The notes under the pieces are model-generated. The model was not told the DNA's origin and searched no databases. It saw nothing but the letters and a program-made list of their open reading frames with translations. From an uncultured Bacteriovorax sp. (lineage in GTDB: Bacteria; Bdellovibrionota; Bacteriovoracia; Bacteriovoracales; Bacteriovoracaceae), in NCBI GenBank assembly GCA_946481315.1, contig CAMLMH010000001.1:620001-684000 (forward strand): a stretch of DNA of 64,000 bases. The letters run 5' to 3'. A program made the position numbers and the translations under genes. Below are positions 1 to 8,731 of this stretch, piece by piece (the stretch's first letter is position 1; every line of letters starts with the position of its first letter).

Positions 1-278
1 CCTGCGGTCACCTGATAATCACCATTATCACCAGAACAATAAACTTTAGAATCTGCTGTCAATAAACAGGTATGATCATCTCCGGTGGAAACTTTCACAA
101 TTCCAGTGGTGATTCCACCACCGCCGCCACCTCCGCCTGCGCCACCGCCACCACCAGCACCGCCGCCACCACTGCTGTTATTGGAATTGGTGCTATTTAA
201 ACTTAAATCGACACCTCTGCGGACATCACAGCCGGAGATAAGTAAAATGAGAATGAGAGGAAGGAATGTGTTTTTCAT
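1..278 (-). CDS. RCC1-repeat-like lipoprotein, N-terminal part (cut by window edge)
   Basis: On the minus strand an ATG at 276-278 opens a frame that runs off the left edge without a stop. It begins with a lipoprotein signal peptide (MKNTFLPL, hydrophobic run, LLISGC lipobox, Cys at residue 17), followed by an Asn/Ser patch and a glycine-rich linker of about 18 residues broken by single alanines. After the linker comes a segment with HTCLLTADSKVYCSGDN, which resembles one blade of an RCC1-type (regulator of chromosome condensation) beta-propeller as found in many exported bacterial proteins. An AGTAGGAC stretch precedes the start. The plus-strand frame over the same bases, rich in proline, is the complement of the glycine linker and is not a gene. 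Full length and function cannot be judged here. Confidence 0.75.
   Translation of the reverse strand, partial: MKNTFLPLILILLISGCDVRRGVDLSLNSTNSNNSSGGGGAGGGGGAGGGGGGGGITTGIVKVSTGDDHTCLLTADSKVYCSGDNGDYQVTA
112..172. repeat. Low-complexity GGN/CCN tract encoding a glycine linker
   Basis: Simple-sequence stretch of ccg/cca/cct triplets on the plus strand. Read on the minus strand it encodes the Gly-rich linker of the truncated lipoprotein. Such tracts are prone to slippage, so linker length may vary between isolates (inference). Confidence 0.7.
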
Positions 279-660
279 ATGTCCTACTTTTGTGAAGCTT
301 TTCTTAATTATCGGCTCAATAAAAACAGGGATGATCATTTGAGATTTGAAGTCTTCATCACAATTAAGGCAACTTTATTTGAGAGGCGATTTTCATGATG
401 AGCATCAGCTAAGTTGTATTTCGTCCTGCTAAATTTTTATCTGAAAGCAAAGGTATGCACGAGTTTGAAAAATATTTTTCCGGCCTGGATAAAGAATAAA
501 AAAAGCTGAAAAGAAATTAAGAAGGAACGACAGAAGGGCCCTGCTCATTTGTCGTGAGAAAAATTATGGGCATAAAAACTAAAAGCCTAATAAGGATCAT
601 GAAATTTATTAAAGGTAATTCTTCAAAAAGAGCAATAATCCAATTAGAATAACCGTAAGA
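279..660. other. Intergenic region between divergent genes, nothing recognised
   Basis: About 380 bases between the divergent RCC1-like lipoprotein and SGNH hydrolase genes. It is AT-rich, has no open frame with a ribosome binding site and no convincing RNA fold. A weak promoter-like pair for the downstream gene (TTCAAA at 622-627, TAGAAT at 645-650, 17-base spacer) would place the transcript start very close to the ATG at 661, so it is listed only as a possibility. Confidence 0.4.
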
Positions 661-2301
661 ATGAAGAAAATCCAGTACAATTTCTCTCTAATTTTTATGT
701 TAGCAAGCATCGTTATGTTTGCTGCATGTAAGGAGCAGGAAAAAATAATCATTCAGCCTTATACGCCTCCAGTAGTAACTCCTCCAGAAGAACCACCTGC
801 ACCTCCAGTCGTTCCAACTGATAAAGACAAATTCAAAGAACATTTATCGGCCTTAAATACAGCAGGGAAAAAAGTTGTCTGGGTTGGTGATTCAATCGTC
901 GAGCAGGGGAAATCCGGTATAGGCAATTCAGTAGGCTTCACAACTCTTGTGCAGAATCTTTATCCGGCGATAACATTCATCAATGAAGGAGTAGGAGGAA
1001 ACACTTCAAAAGACATTGTAAATCGTATTAATTCGATCACGTCACATAATGCCGATCTCTATGTGCTCGCAGTAGGCATAAATGATATCAGATACAATGA
1101 TAGCCGTGGGCACACAAATCTGGACGATTATCTTAGCAGCATTAATTTTATAGTTAATGAATTGAAAAGAAATGGAGCACAGGTAGCTTTAATTTCCATC
1201 TGGCCGACTTTCTGGAAAGATCAATTTTCCGGATTATTAAGAGCAGCTACCGATGCAAAAATAATTGAATGGAATCATGCTTTGAAATTATTCTGCAAAG
1301 AAAATAATTTGTTATTTCTCGATGCGCACACAAACATCAGGAACTATATTGACTTCTATAATGTAGTTTCATTAATTCCGGATGGCGTTCATCCGAACTA
1401 TTCGAACAATAACGGAAAACAGCTTTATGCTGATGCGCTTTTAAATGATCAGCACCCATCAACAATTTATACTGCTGAGTATATTCCATACGGGAATTAT
1501 TTTTATAAAATAGTTATCTATGATAATGCCAATCCAGATAAGTTATTCGGCATTAAGAAGATAGATGCAGCATCGCCGATCCTGGATATTTTTGGCCATA
1601 CAGCAAATCCCGCATATCAGGCCATTTTACCAGCACTGAGTGCATACAACCCGGCTTTCATTGGTTTCTATAATAAGTCTAATGATTTTCCAGTTACAAT
1701 CACTTTGTCATCGGTTCTTCCTCTTAATGAACTCACAATAACAGGGATGATTAAAAGTGGAACCAATGTTAATCGCGGTATTAAGTCATATGATTTATTT
1801 TATTCAACAACAGCAGAAGCACTAACCCGGCCGGAACATAAAAGCTGGAAACTCATCCGCAAAGAAACATCCAGTGCTGCCATTTCTTTAAATCTAATAC
1901 CGACTCAAAGAAAAGGTGTTTTCTATATTTTGAAAATGAATGATTCTAATACTGCACCAAATGTTTCATTAAAAAGAATTGGCGCCCCGATACCTATCAG
2001 AATCTGGACCCAAAATATTACTTCTAGCAGTGCTCAATATTTACGAGGGATTTTTGGTTCCGGTGTTTCCAGTTCTTCATTAGCCTTAGTTGGTTCAACT
2101 CCCAGTTATGTCATAGCCTGGGAGGCGGAAGAAGACCTGAAAACAATAGAGCTGGAATCATATTCTGGTTCATTAAAAAACTGGACAATCATGCGATCAT
2201 ATTCATCAGCGGCCATTAATAATCCCTCCCATTCTACATGGACGACAGTGGCAACCGGAAACGGGGACGGTACGGCGATTATTTTATCACCGCCCTATTA
2301 A
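661..2301 (+). CDS. SGNH/GDSL-family hydrolase lipoprotein
   Basis: 546 residues. The N-terminus is a lipoprotein signal (MKKIQYNF, then VMFAAC lipobox) followed by a Pro-rich linker. The SGNH hydrolase blocks can be read in order: block I VVWVGDSIVEQG with the nucleophile Ser in GDS (about residue 79), block II glycine in NEGVGGNTS, block III LAVGINDIRYND with the Asn, and block V DGVHPN with the catalytic Asp-His pair. The family includes esterases, lipases and carbohydrate/peptidoglycan O-acetyl esterases; the substrate cannot be told here. Residues beyond about 265 form a second beta-rich, Ser/Thr-rich part with no recognised domain. It stands alone between a divergent and a convergent gene and ends at a shared hairpin terminator. 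Confidence 0.8.
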   Translation: MKKIQYNFSLIFMLASIVMFAACKEQEKIIIQPYTPPVVTPPEEPPAPPVVPTDKDKFKEHLSALNTAGKKVVWVGDSIVEQGKSGIGNSVGFTTLVQNLYPAITFINEGVGGNTSKDIVNRINSITSHNADLYVLAVGINDIRYNDSRGHTNLDDYLSSINFIVNELKRNGAQVALISIWPTFWKDQFSGLLRAATDAKIIEWNHALKLFCKENNLLFLDAHTNIRNYIDFYNVVSLIPDGVHPNYSNNNGKQLYADALLNDQHPSTIYTAEYIPYGNYFYKIVIYDNANPDKLFGIKKIDAASPILDIFGHTANPAYQAILPALSAYNPAFIGFYNKSNDFPVTITLSSVLPLNELTITGMIKSGTNVNRGIKSYDLFYSTTAEALTRPEHKSWKLIRKETSSAAISLNLIPTQRKGVFYILKMNDSNTAPNVSLKRIGAPIPIRIWTQNITSSSAQYLRGIFGSGVSSSSLALVGSTPSYVIAWEAEEDLKTIELESYSGSLKNWTIMRSYSSAAINNPSHSTWTTVATGNGDGTAIILSPPY

Positions 2302-2320
2302 ACACAATCAGAATTAAAAA

Positions 2321-2340
2321 AGCCTCACCGAAGTGAGGCT
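2321..2340. terminator. Bidirectional rho-independent terminator
   Basis: An 8-bp stem AGCCTCAC / GTGAGGCT with a CGAA tetraloop lies between two convergent genes. On the minus strand it is followed by a run of six T, ideal for the LysM lipoprotein gene; on the plus strand the T tail is short (2 to 3), so termination of the SGNH gene would be weaker. Confidence 0.8.
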
Positions 2341-2361
2341 TTGCAACAAGAAAAGTGTCTT

Positions 2362-2385
2362 GGAACCTTATTCGGAACCTTATTC
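2362..2385. repeat. Tandem 12-bp repeat over the LysM gene stop codon
   Basis: GGAACCTTATTC occurs twice head to tail (2362-2373 and 2374-2385). The copy contains the stop codon of the minus-strand LysM gene, so the transcript carries the same GAA-TAA twice in frame, giving a back-up stop. Probably a simple in-frame duplication. Confidence 0.7.
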
Positions 2386-3471
2386 GAGAGTTTGAATTTC
2401 TTCGTCAATCACTGGCGGAAGATCATTGGCATTGATTCCCTGAATCGCTTCATCACGAAGGGGAGCAGAGACATTGTTAACCAGATCGATTTCGCCTTCG
2501 CTGATTTCTGCACGGGCAGGAGCGGACTGAATAGTCTGCGCTTCATCTACATTTACGTTAGTGATTTCTGCAGCTGGTGAAGTTGTAGGTGCCGATGCCG
2601 GTGCAGCTGTCGGGGCTGAAGTTGTTGTATTGTCCAGCATCTCATCAACCATGACTTCTTCAGTCGCTGTTTTTGATTTTGGTTGAGCTGAGGCAGGTTG
2701 AACATAATTGGCCATGCCTGGATTCTTTTTGTAATAGAGTGTGAAGCCGGCGAAAATCACATTTGGATTTTTAATTAGCGGCTTGTTATTTTCCCAGATT
2801 GTTTTCCATTTTTTTGGAGTGGCATAAACGTTATTAGAAATGATACCTAAAGTATCGCCGTTTTTAATAAGGTAAGGAACACCTACCGGATTCCATACGA
2901 ATGGTGTTTCCGGAGCTCGGTATTTAAGAGTCATATCCGCGCGAAGAGCAGAGTTCTTAGTGAGCTGATCTCGGTTCATTTCTTTGAGTTCTTTCCATTT
3001 GCCGATATCGCCGTAAAGTTTGAAAGCGATTTGCATCAGCGTTTCACCACGCTGAACTTTGTAGTTTTGAATTGTGCCGGCATCACTCGAAACGATTGGT
3101 GCAGCTTCTTCTTTTATTTCCGGAATTGTTTCCTGAACGATAACTGGTTTGTCGCCAGTTTCTTTCATTGTTTGTCCCGGAGAGTCAGCAGAAAATTCTT
3201 CCAGTTCCCTGGCCGTAGTATCTACATTGCCAGGAGCGTCTGTGCCCGTGTTATTTGCAGTGGCTGATTCCTCCATTGATTTACCGAAGAGATCATCAAT
3301 ATCGGAGCTGGCATTCTCTGATGAACTACTGGCAGTTGATTCAACTGAACTGCCTGATTCTGATGTGACTGTGTCGCTTGGTTGTTCCGGAGTTTTCCAG
3401 CGATCAAAAAAACCACAAGATGAGAGAACGACGGAAAGACAAAAAATTTGTAAATATGTGCTCTTTTTCAA
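2380..3471 (-). CDS. Lipoprotein with two LysM domains
   Basis: About 363 residues. The chosen start is TTG at 3469-3471 because GGGGGAG sits six bases upstream; another TTG 15 bases earlier lies inside that Shine-Dalgarno sequence. The signal peptide ends in a lipobox (VVLSSC). After an acidic Ser/Glu-rich linker come two LysM modules: the first around YKVQRGETLMQIAFKLYG, the second around YLIKNGDTLGIISNNVYA, each followed by the usual IWENN/LKEMN and KxNPNxIxxGxxLxY type pattern. LysM binds the glycan of peptidoglycan, so this is likely a wall-bound lipoprotein. The C-terminal third is Ala/Pro/Thr-rich, then acidic, and has no known domain. It is monocistronic, with a good terminator downstream. 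A larger LysM protein is at 36191-38350. Confidence 0.82.
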   Translation of the reverse strand: MKKSTYLQIFCLSVVLSSCGFFDRWKTPEQPSDTVTSESGSSVESTASSSSENASSDIDDLFGKSMEESATANNTGTDAPGNVDTTARELEEFSADSPGQTMKETGDKPVIVQETIPEIKEEAAPIVSSDAGTIQNYKVQRGETLMQIAFKLYGDIGKWKELKEMNRDQLTKNSALRADMTLKYRAPETPFVWNPVGVPYLIKNGDTLGIISNNVYATPKKWKTIWENNKPLIKNPNVIFAGFTLYYKKNPGMANYVQPASAQPKSKTATEEVMVDEMLDNTTTSAPTAAPASAPTTSPAAEITNVNVDEAQTIQSAPARAEISEGEIDLVNNVSAPLRDEAIQGINANDLPPVIDEEIQTLE

Positions 3472-3559
3472 GTGAAACTCCCCCAAGGCAAATAAGCCTT
3501 TATTTTCTTTTTATTTTACGGGATTTCTGGAAAAAAGCAGGGCGAAGGGCAAAAGTTGC

Positions 3560-4429
3560 CTAGAGTATTTCGATTTCTAATTCGAGAGGTTTGTGGTCGG
3601 ATCCCTGATAATAACCGTCCACTTTTGCACTCGTAACTTTAAGGTCTTTGGTATGCATAAAGTGGTCCAGTGGATTTCCGTTAAAGGTCATTCGGTTATC
3701 CGGATAAAATTGCGCGAAGCTCATTCCCAGTTTGTTAGCATAGTCGGCCAGAATGTCGAGTCGCTCTTCGTTCCAGGTATTGAAGTCACCGGCCCAGACC
3801 ATGGGAGAGGGAAAATGTTTGACTGCCTGATAAATTTTCTCAAGTTCGTTTTTAAAATTTTTGTTGGAAACGAAGTTGATCGCATGAATGTTGATCACGG
3901 TTAACTGTTTGGTTGAAAATCTGATCGGGTAGCGAGTGATCAGCGTGACTTTCGGCGAGCTCACCACTGGTTCTAATGTGGTGGTGCGGACAAATTTCAC
4001 TTCCCCCGGAGCAACAGCAGAAGTCGTAGAGACTCCGGTGCGGATATCTTTTTCTTTTCCGGTGAAAAATGATGTTGCGTTAGTCGTTTCAAAAAATGGA
4101 AAGTAGGAAAAAACAGATTTCATGTTTTTATCCAGCACAACTTCCTGTTTGATTACGACGTCGCGGTTAAAAGCGAGCGAGAGGTATTCGTGCTTGAAGG
4201 AGTCTTTGGCGCCTTTGTAGAGATTCCAGACTAGGAATTTTAGTTTCTTTGGCGGCAGCTGGGTTTTGGTCGATTTACCCAGAGTCGTGATGACATCGGC
4301 ATCCGTGGGGATGGGAAAAGCTTCGCGGATCGGGCCCGGAGCAAATGGTTGAGCCAGAGTAACCGATGCGTAAGAAGAGAATAAACTAAATAATACTAAG
4401 CCTTTCAGGGCAGATGTTTTTAATACCAT
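3560..4429 (-). CDS. Exported endonuclease/exonuclease/phosphatase (EEP) family protein
   Basis: 289 residues with an N-terminal signal peptide ending near TLAQPF. The EEP (DNase I-like) fold motifs are visible: LVWNLYKGAK near the start of the domain, a Glu in KQEVVLD that fits the metal ligand, WAGDFNTWN, LDHFMH and the terminal SDHKPLELEI. Members hydrolyse phosphodiester or phosphomonoester bonds in nucleic acids, inositol phosphates or sphingomyelin, so the substrate is open. Export suggests a periplasmic or secreted nuclease or phosphatase. A second exported EEP protein is at 33032-34198; the two are not adjacent and look only distantly related. Confidence 0.8.
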   Translation of the reverse strand: MVLKTSALKGLVLFSLFSSYASVTLAQPFAPGPIREAFPIPTDADVITTLGKSTKTQLPPKKLKFLVWNLYKGAKDSFKHEYLSLAFNRDVVIKQEVVLDKNMKSVFSYFPFFETTNATSFFTGKEKDIRTGVSTTSAVAPGEVKFVRTTTLEPVVSSPKVTLITRYPIRFSTKQLTVINIHAINFVSNKNFKNELEKIYQAVKHFPSPMVWAGDFNTWNEERLDILADYANKLGMSFAQFYPDNRMTFNGNPLDHFMHTKDLKVTSAKVDGYYQGSDHKPLELEIEIL

Positions 4430-4513
4430 AGCTTTTAGATTACATCGGTTTTAGAAAGTTTGTAAAAAATACTTAGCATGGCCATGAGCATGATGATTTG
4501 CTATAAGGAGGGC

Positions 4514-5605
4514 ATGAGTATCAATCCTAAAACCGACGGTAAAAAATCACTGTATTCCCTCACGCTTGCTGAGCTTCGCGACTATTTAGCAGAGAAGGGA
4601 CTCGCCAAATTCGCTGCAGATCAGGTGTATCAATGGATGTACAAGCTGCAGGAGCGGGACCTGGATAAATGGAGCAATGTCTCTAAAAAAATCCGAGAAG
4701 ATTTCTCGGAAAATTTCGATTTAAGTTTGCCGACTATTGTGTGGAACGGTCTATCGAAGGATGGGACTCGTAAATTTTTAGTGAAGATGAATGATGCTCA
4801 GACAGTGGAAGCGGTAGCGATTCCTGCCAAGGACCGTTTAACTCTGTGTCTTTCTTCCCAGGTGGGATGTGCTATTGGTTGCACCTTCTGCCATACCGGA
4901 ACGATGGGATTAAAAAGAAATTTATCGGCCGGTGAGATTGTCGGTCAGTATATGGCAATCACTTACTGGTTAAAAGATAATGTGGGGCTGGAAGAGCGCC
5001 TGACCAATATCGTATACATGGGGCAGGGTGAGCCTTTACATAATTATGATAACGTCCGCACGTCGACCATTATTTTCATGGAAGACAAAGGACTGGGTCT
5101 TTCTCAGCGAAAAATAACTTTATCGACCTCAGGTCTCGTTCCACAGATTGAAAAAATGTGGGATTTCCCTCCGGTTAATATCGCCATTTCTCTACATGCT
5201 GCTCATAACGATATCCGTACAGAGTTGATGCCGATAAACAAGGCGTATGACTTAGAGAGATTATTTAGCGCTATTAAAAAGGTGCCGCTTAAAGCTCACC
5301 GTCGAATTACTTATGAGTATATTCTGATAGCGGATTTAAATGATCGTCCGGAGGATATCGAAGGATTATCAAAGCTGTTAGAAAAGAGTGAATCAAAGAT
5401 TAATATCATCCCGTATAACGATTTTCCGGGATCCAAATTCAAGCGACCGTCTAATTCGAAAGTGATCTGGTTTCAGGAAGAGCTCTTGAAGCGAGGGTTT
5501 GTCTGTACCACCAGAACAACAAAAGGACAGGATATTCTTGCGGCTTGCGGTCAGCTTAAAAGCGAATACGAGAAGCTTAACCTTTGGGATCAAGCTTCCC
5601 GATAA
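4514..5605 (+). CDS. rlmN: Dual-specificity RNA methyltransferase RlmN
   Basis: Radical-SAM enzyme that methylates C2 of A2503 in 23S rRNA and of A37 in a set of tRNAs. The CxxxCxxC cluster motif is at about residues 119-126 (CAIGCTFC), preceded by the family's LCLSSQVG. The N-terminal helical part (FAADQVYQWMY) and the C-terminal catalytic cysteine in ILAACGQL are both present, so the enzyme looks complete. Start: AAGGAGGG lies directly before the ATG at 4514 with unusually short spacing; in-frame ATGs at 4478, 4484, 4490 and 4493 lack a Shine-Dalgarno sequence, but translation from one of them cannot be excluded. It converges on the small exported gene at 5618. Confidence 0.95.
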   Translation: MSINPKTDGKKSLYSLTLAELRDYLAEKGLAKFAADQVYQWMYKLQERDLDKWSNVSKKIREDFSENFDLSLPTIVWNGLSKDGTRKFLVKMNDAQTVEAVAIPAKDRLTLCLSSQVGCAIGCTFCHTGTMGLKRNLSAGEIVGQYMAITYWLKDNVGLEERLTNIVYMGQGEPLHNYDNVRTSTIIFMEDKGLGLSQRKITLSTSGLVPQIEKMWDFPPVNIAISLHAAHNDIRTELMPINKAYDLERLFSAIKKVPLKAHRRITYEYILIADLNDRPEDIEGLSKLLEKSESKINIIPYNDFPGSKFKRPSNSKVIWFQEELLKRGFVCTTRTTKGQDILAACGQLKSEYEKLNLWDQASR

Positions 5606-5617
5606 TTTCACTTTTAA

Positions 5618-5962
5618 TTACTTCTGGCTGGCAGATTCAGTACGATACATCCAAGGTTTTGGCATCATATCGTGCTCTGGAGACTCAGCTTTCGGTTCTT
5701 CAGCTTTCACCACTTCTTTCTTCTTGTCCTTCAATGATGAAGGCTCGCGGTCAGACTCTTCTTCCGAAGCAATTCCTCGATCAGTTTCCACTACCGGACC
5801 TTCTACCTTCATATTTTCACCCATGTCTGCGCTCCTGACTGCTGTATTGGCAGGAGTGTGAGCCTTGTAAAGAAGCTTAGGCGATTTGTATTCAGTGGCG
5901 TAAGCCAGAGAGCAAATACCCAGGGTGAGCATGGTAAGAGAGATCATTTTGCTGTTTTTCAT
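5618..5962 (-). CDS. Small exported charged protein, unknown
   Basis: 114 residues with a signal peptide (MKNSKMISLTML, cleavage near AYATEY). The mature part is highly charged and predicted disordered (Glu/Lys/Pro-rich, with KDKKKEVVKAEEPKAESPEH) and ends in a short Trp/Tyr-containing tail. AAGGAGTG lies at good distance before the ATG. No family recognised; the composition fits a small periplasmic linker or wall-associated protein. Confidence 0.65.
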   Translation of the reverse strand: MKNSKMISLTMLTLGICSLAYATEYKSPKLLYKAHTPANTAVRSADMGENMKVEGPVVETDRGIASEEESDREPSSLKDKKKEVVKAEEPKAESPEHDMMPKPWMYRTESASQK

Positions 5963-6131
5963 AATTCACTCCTTGCGGTCCTATTCGGAACAATTGTCTC
6001 TTCGGCTTAATTCAATAAAAACTTGAGTGTTTGAGTCCGGCATTTTTAACTTTATTTACGGAACCCTATGTTTTTGAGACTATAGGTGAGAACATATCTA
6101 TATAGAGTTATTGGCAAAAAACGGAGTTTTT

Positions 6132-7046
6132 GTGACGTCTCAAAAAAATACGAAAGCCCTCTTCGGCATTTTCGCAATGGTCTTTGTCTTTTTCGTGATC
6201 CTGGTGGTCTTTGCTTCAGTTACCATGAATGCTTTTGACGAGACTTCACTTACCCAGAAACATTCTAACCGTGCTCGCATAGGCGTAATCGAAGTCGATG
6301 GTGTAATTATGGACGCCAAAGACACCGTGGAGCTATTGCAGATTGCGGAAGAAGATAAGCAATTAAAGGCAATCATTCTGAGAATCAATAGTCCAGGCGG
6401 TGCTGTTGGACCGACTCAGGAAATTTATGAAGAAATTCAGCGTATCGATAAAATTAAGCCGGTCTACGCTTCATTCGGGGCCATTGCTGCCAGTGGTGGT
6501 TATTACCTCGGGGCAGCGACGAGAAAAATCTGGGCTTCCCCGGGAACTCTTACAGGTTCAATTGGAGTCATCATGGAGTTTATGGATTTAAGTAAGCTAT
6601 ATGAGTTTGCCAAAGTTTCTCCGCAGACAGTGAAAGCAGGAAAATATAAGGATGCCGGAAATCCAAGCCGTTCATTAACTGAAGAAGAAAAAGTAATGAT
6701 GGATAAACTGATTGCCGGTGTTCATGATCAATTTATCAACGACATTATGAAAAGACGAGCGAGTAAGGTTAAAGGTGATATCCGCGAACATGCACAGGGG
6801 CAGATTTTCTCCGGCGAAGTAGCTCATCAGCTGGGTCTGGTCGATGAAATGGGGTCTTTATGGACAGCGGGACGAAAAATTCACACCGCTATGAAAATTA
6901 AAGATGAGTTTGCCCTTAAGTTTATTGAAAAGCCTAAGAAACTTGGGCTGTTTGATTTAATGGGATCACTGGAAGAAAGTATCAGCCGCTGGGACCTGAA
7001 AAATTTGGCGAGTATGAAAGATACTCCGCAACTAATGTTTAAATAA
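6132..7046 (+). CDS. sppA: Signal peptide peptidase SppA (S49, short type)
   Basis: About 304 residues, the single-domain form of this membrane-bound serine protease that degrades cleaved signal peptides. One N-terminal membrane segment (GIFAMVFVFFVILVVF) is followed by the S49 domain. The Ser-Lys dyad is S121 (GAIAASGGYY) and K173 (KAGKYKDAG); the 52-residue spacing equals that of the short Bacillus-type enzymes. GTG at 6132 is chosen because GGAG stands five bases upstream; a TTG at 6111 has a poorer site. It is the first gene of an envelope run reaching tolB, with lapB 12 bases downstream. Confidence 0.9.
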   Translation: MTSQKNTKALFGIFAMVFVFFVILVVFASVTMNAFDETSLTQKHSNRARIGVIEVDGVIMDAKDTVELLQIAEEDKQLKAIILRINSPGGAVGPTQEIYEEIQRIDKIKPVYASFGAIAASGGYYLGAATRKIWASPGTLTGSIGVIMEFMDLSKLYEFAKVSPQTVKAGKYKDAGNPSRSLTEEEKVMMDKLIAGVHDQFINDIMKRRASKVKGDIREHAQGQIFSGEVAHQLGLVDEMGSLWTAGRKIHTAMKIKDEFALKFIEKPKKLGLFDLMGSLEESISRWDLKNLASMKDTPQLMFK

Positions 7047-7058
7047 CTGAGATAAAGA

Positions 7059-8291
7059 ATGGAAATATATCTTCTCTGGATTCAGGATCACTTGCTTGCT
7101 GTTGTAGCAGTATTGATTACAATCGTCCTGGTCTATCATTACATGATTGAAAAAGAGACAGGGGCAAAATTATCGAAGCGATATCGAAATTCGATTTTTG
7201 AAGCTCAGTCAAAAATCTTTTTGAATGCTACTCAGTATCTGATTTCCGGTAACAAAGATCTGGCCATTAAAGAATTTTTAAGTGCAGTGGACATCAATCG
7301 TGAAACTATTGAAACTTATTTTGCTCTTGGCGGACTTTTTCGCTCTAACGGCGAGATTGAAAAAGCGATCAGCATTCACCGCTCACTTATTGCCCGTGAG
7401 AATATTTCGGAGTCTCATCGCCTGCGAGCACTTAAAGAACTGGCCGTTGATTTTGACAAAGGTGGTTTTATCGATAAGGCCATCGAAACTTATCGGGATG
7501 TTTTAAAAATCAACCGCGATCAATACGAAGTTATTCAGGCTTTATGTCGTATTTATGAGGATATTGAGGATTGGGATCAGGCATATAACTGCCGGATCAT
7601 GTTGTCCAAAGTTGGTCATCAAAATCAGGCTGAAACTATCTCGCACATTTTGGTCCAGAAAGCGAAACAGTATTTTGAAAAAGGTGACTATAAAAAATGC
7701 GAAGAAGATCTGGAAGATGCATTCCGTTTTGCTCCATCTGTATCGGCAAAGATTTTGCGACTAAAATTGTTTTTAGTCAGCGGTGATTTAGAGCAGGCGA
7801 AATTTTTGCTGCTGGAGATTTTAAAAGAACATCCGATGTATGCTTCTTTTGTGTTCGTCTCTATTGATGAAGAATTTAAGTCAAAGGATGAAGAACTTAA
7901 GAAAGCTTATTCGTCTCGCCAGGGGATACTACGCAAGTATTTTCTGGAGCTGGATGATAAGGAGTTGTTAACCAGTGCTTCAGTAGTTCTTTCAAAAGTC
8001 CGGTTGCTTAAGGAATCGGGTATGATGGAACCGGCACATGAACTGCTGAAATCATGGATGGATCAAAATAAAACTTCCTCGGAAGTGATGAAAGTTGAAT
8101 ACATTAAATTACTGATTGAACTGCAGAAAAAAGATGAAGCTTTAAACCAGACAAAAGGATTACTGGAAAATCTGCACCAGACTCTGGCAAAACATTTCTG
8201 TCGTCAGTGCGGTTACAATTCAGACAGTCTTTTCTGGCGCTGTCCGCAGTGTCATGAGTGGGAAACTATACAGTTCAGATGGAAGGTTTAA
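7059..8291 (+). CDS. lapB: LPS assembly protein LapB (YciM)
   Basis: 410 residues. An N-terminal membrane anchor (LLAVVAVLITIVLVYHY) is followed by a TPR superhelix (repeats visible around residues 70-370) and a C-terminal rubredoxin-like zinc knuckle, CRQCGYNSDSLFWRCPQCHEW. This order is diagnostic for LapB, which in enterobacteria regulates LpxC turnover by FtsH and couples LPS synthesis with transport. Here it is followed without gap (TAATG overlap) by an exported SH3-like protein, so it belongs to an envelope operon. Whether it acts through FtsH/LpxC in this organism is inference from the family. Confidence 0.9.
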   Translation: MEIYLLWIQDHLLAVVAVLITIVLVYHYMIEKETGAKLSKRYRNSIFEAQSKIFLNATQYLISGNKDLAIKEFLSAVDINRETIETYFALGGLFRSNGEIEKAISIHRSLIARENISESHRLRALKELAVDFDKGGFIDKAIETYRDVLKINRDQYEVIQALCRIYEDIEDWDQAYNCRIMLSKVGHQNQAETISHILVQKAKQYFEKGDYKKCEEDLEDAFRFAPSVSAKILRLKLFLVSGDLEQAKFLLLEILKEHPMYASFVFVSIDEEFKSKDEELKKAYSSRQGILRKYFLELDDKELLTSASVVLSKVRLLKESGMMEPAHELLKSWMDQNKTSSEVMKVEYIKLLIELQKKDEALNQTKGLLENLHQTLAKHFCRQCGYNSDSLFWRCPQCHEWETIQFRWKV

Positions 8292-8731
8292 TGAAAGCGC
8301 TTACATGGATGTTGGCATTCATAATCTCAGCAGGTGCTGTTGCCCAGACGGTGACAGCAACTCCGATGACTAAAACAGTAGTCGGTGTCAAATATTTTTC
8401 CCGAATGATGGGCAATGTTCATCAAAACCCTTCACGTTATTCTCAGGTTATGACAACTATCAGCTGTAACCATCCGGTAAAGGTGATGAAAGAGACTTCT
8501 AAAGACGGAAAAGATTTTCTGACTTACGGTGAAAACAACTGGCATATGGTCAATGTTGGTCCTTATGAAGGCTACATTATGACCGATTATCTGAGTGAAA
8601 AAAAAGTTGAATGCTTTGAAGAAGAATATTCTAAGTTTTTCGAAGGGCTAAATTTAAGTATTACCGATCTGTATTACTGGGCACGACTCTATGATCAGTA
8701 CGTACAGGGCAAATCGAAGGTGCGCCAATGA
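8291..8731 (+). CDS. Exported SH3-like protein
   Basis: 146 residues. The start is the ATG within the TAATG overlap with lapB. A signal peptide (MKALTWMLAFIISAGAVAQT) is followed by a single compact domain whose pattern (repeated short strands, NNWHMVNVGPYEGYIMTDYL) resembles bacterial SH3 modules that bind peptidoglycan stem peptides. The tail is helical and charged. It overlaps the next gene by four bases (ATGA), so translation is likely coupled. No named family recognised. Confidence 0.65.
   Translation: MKALTWMLAFIISAGAVAQTVTATPMTKTVVGVKYFSRMMGNVHQNPSRYSQVMTTISCNHPVKVMKETSKDGKDFLTYGENNWHMVNVGPYEGYIMTDYLSEKKVECFEEEYSKFFEGLNLSITDLYYWARLYDQYVQGKSKVRQ

Noticed and set aside
85..342. Proline-rich plus-strand open frame
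   Set aside because: It is the complement of the Gly-linker lipoprotein on the minus strand, which has a lipobox and a Shine-Dalgarno sequence. The plus frame has neither.
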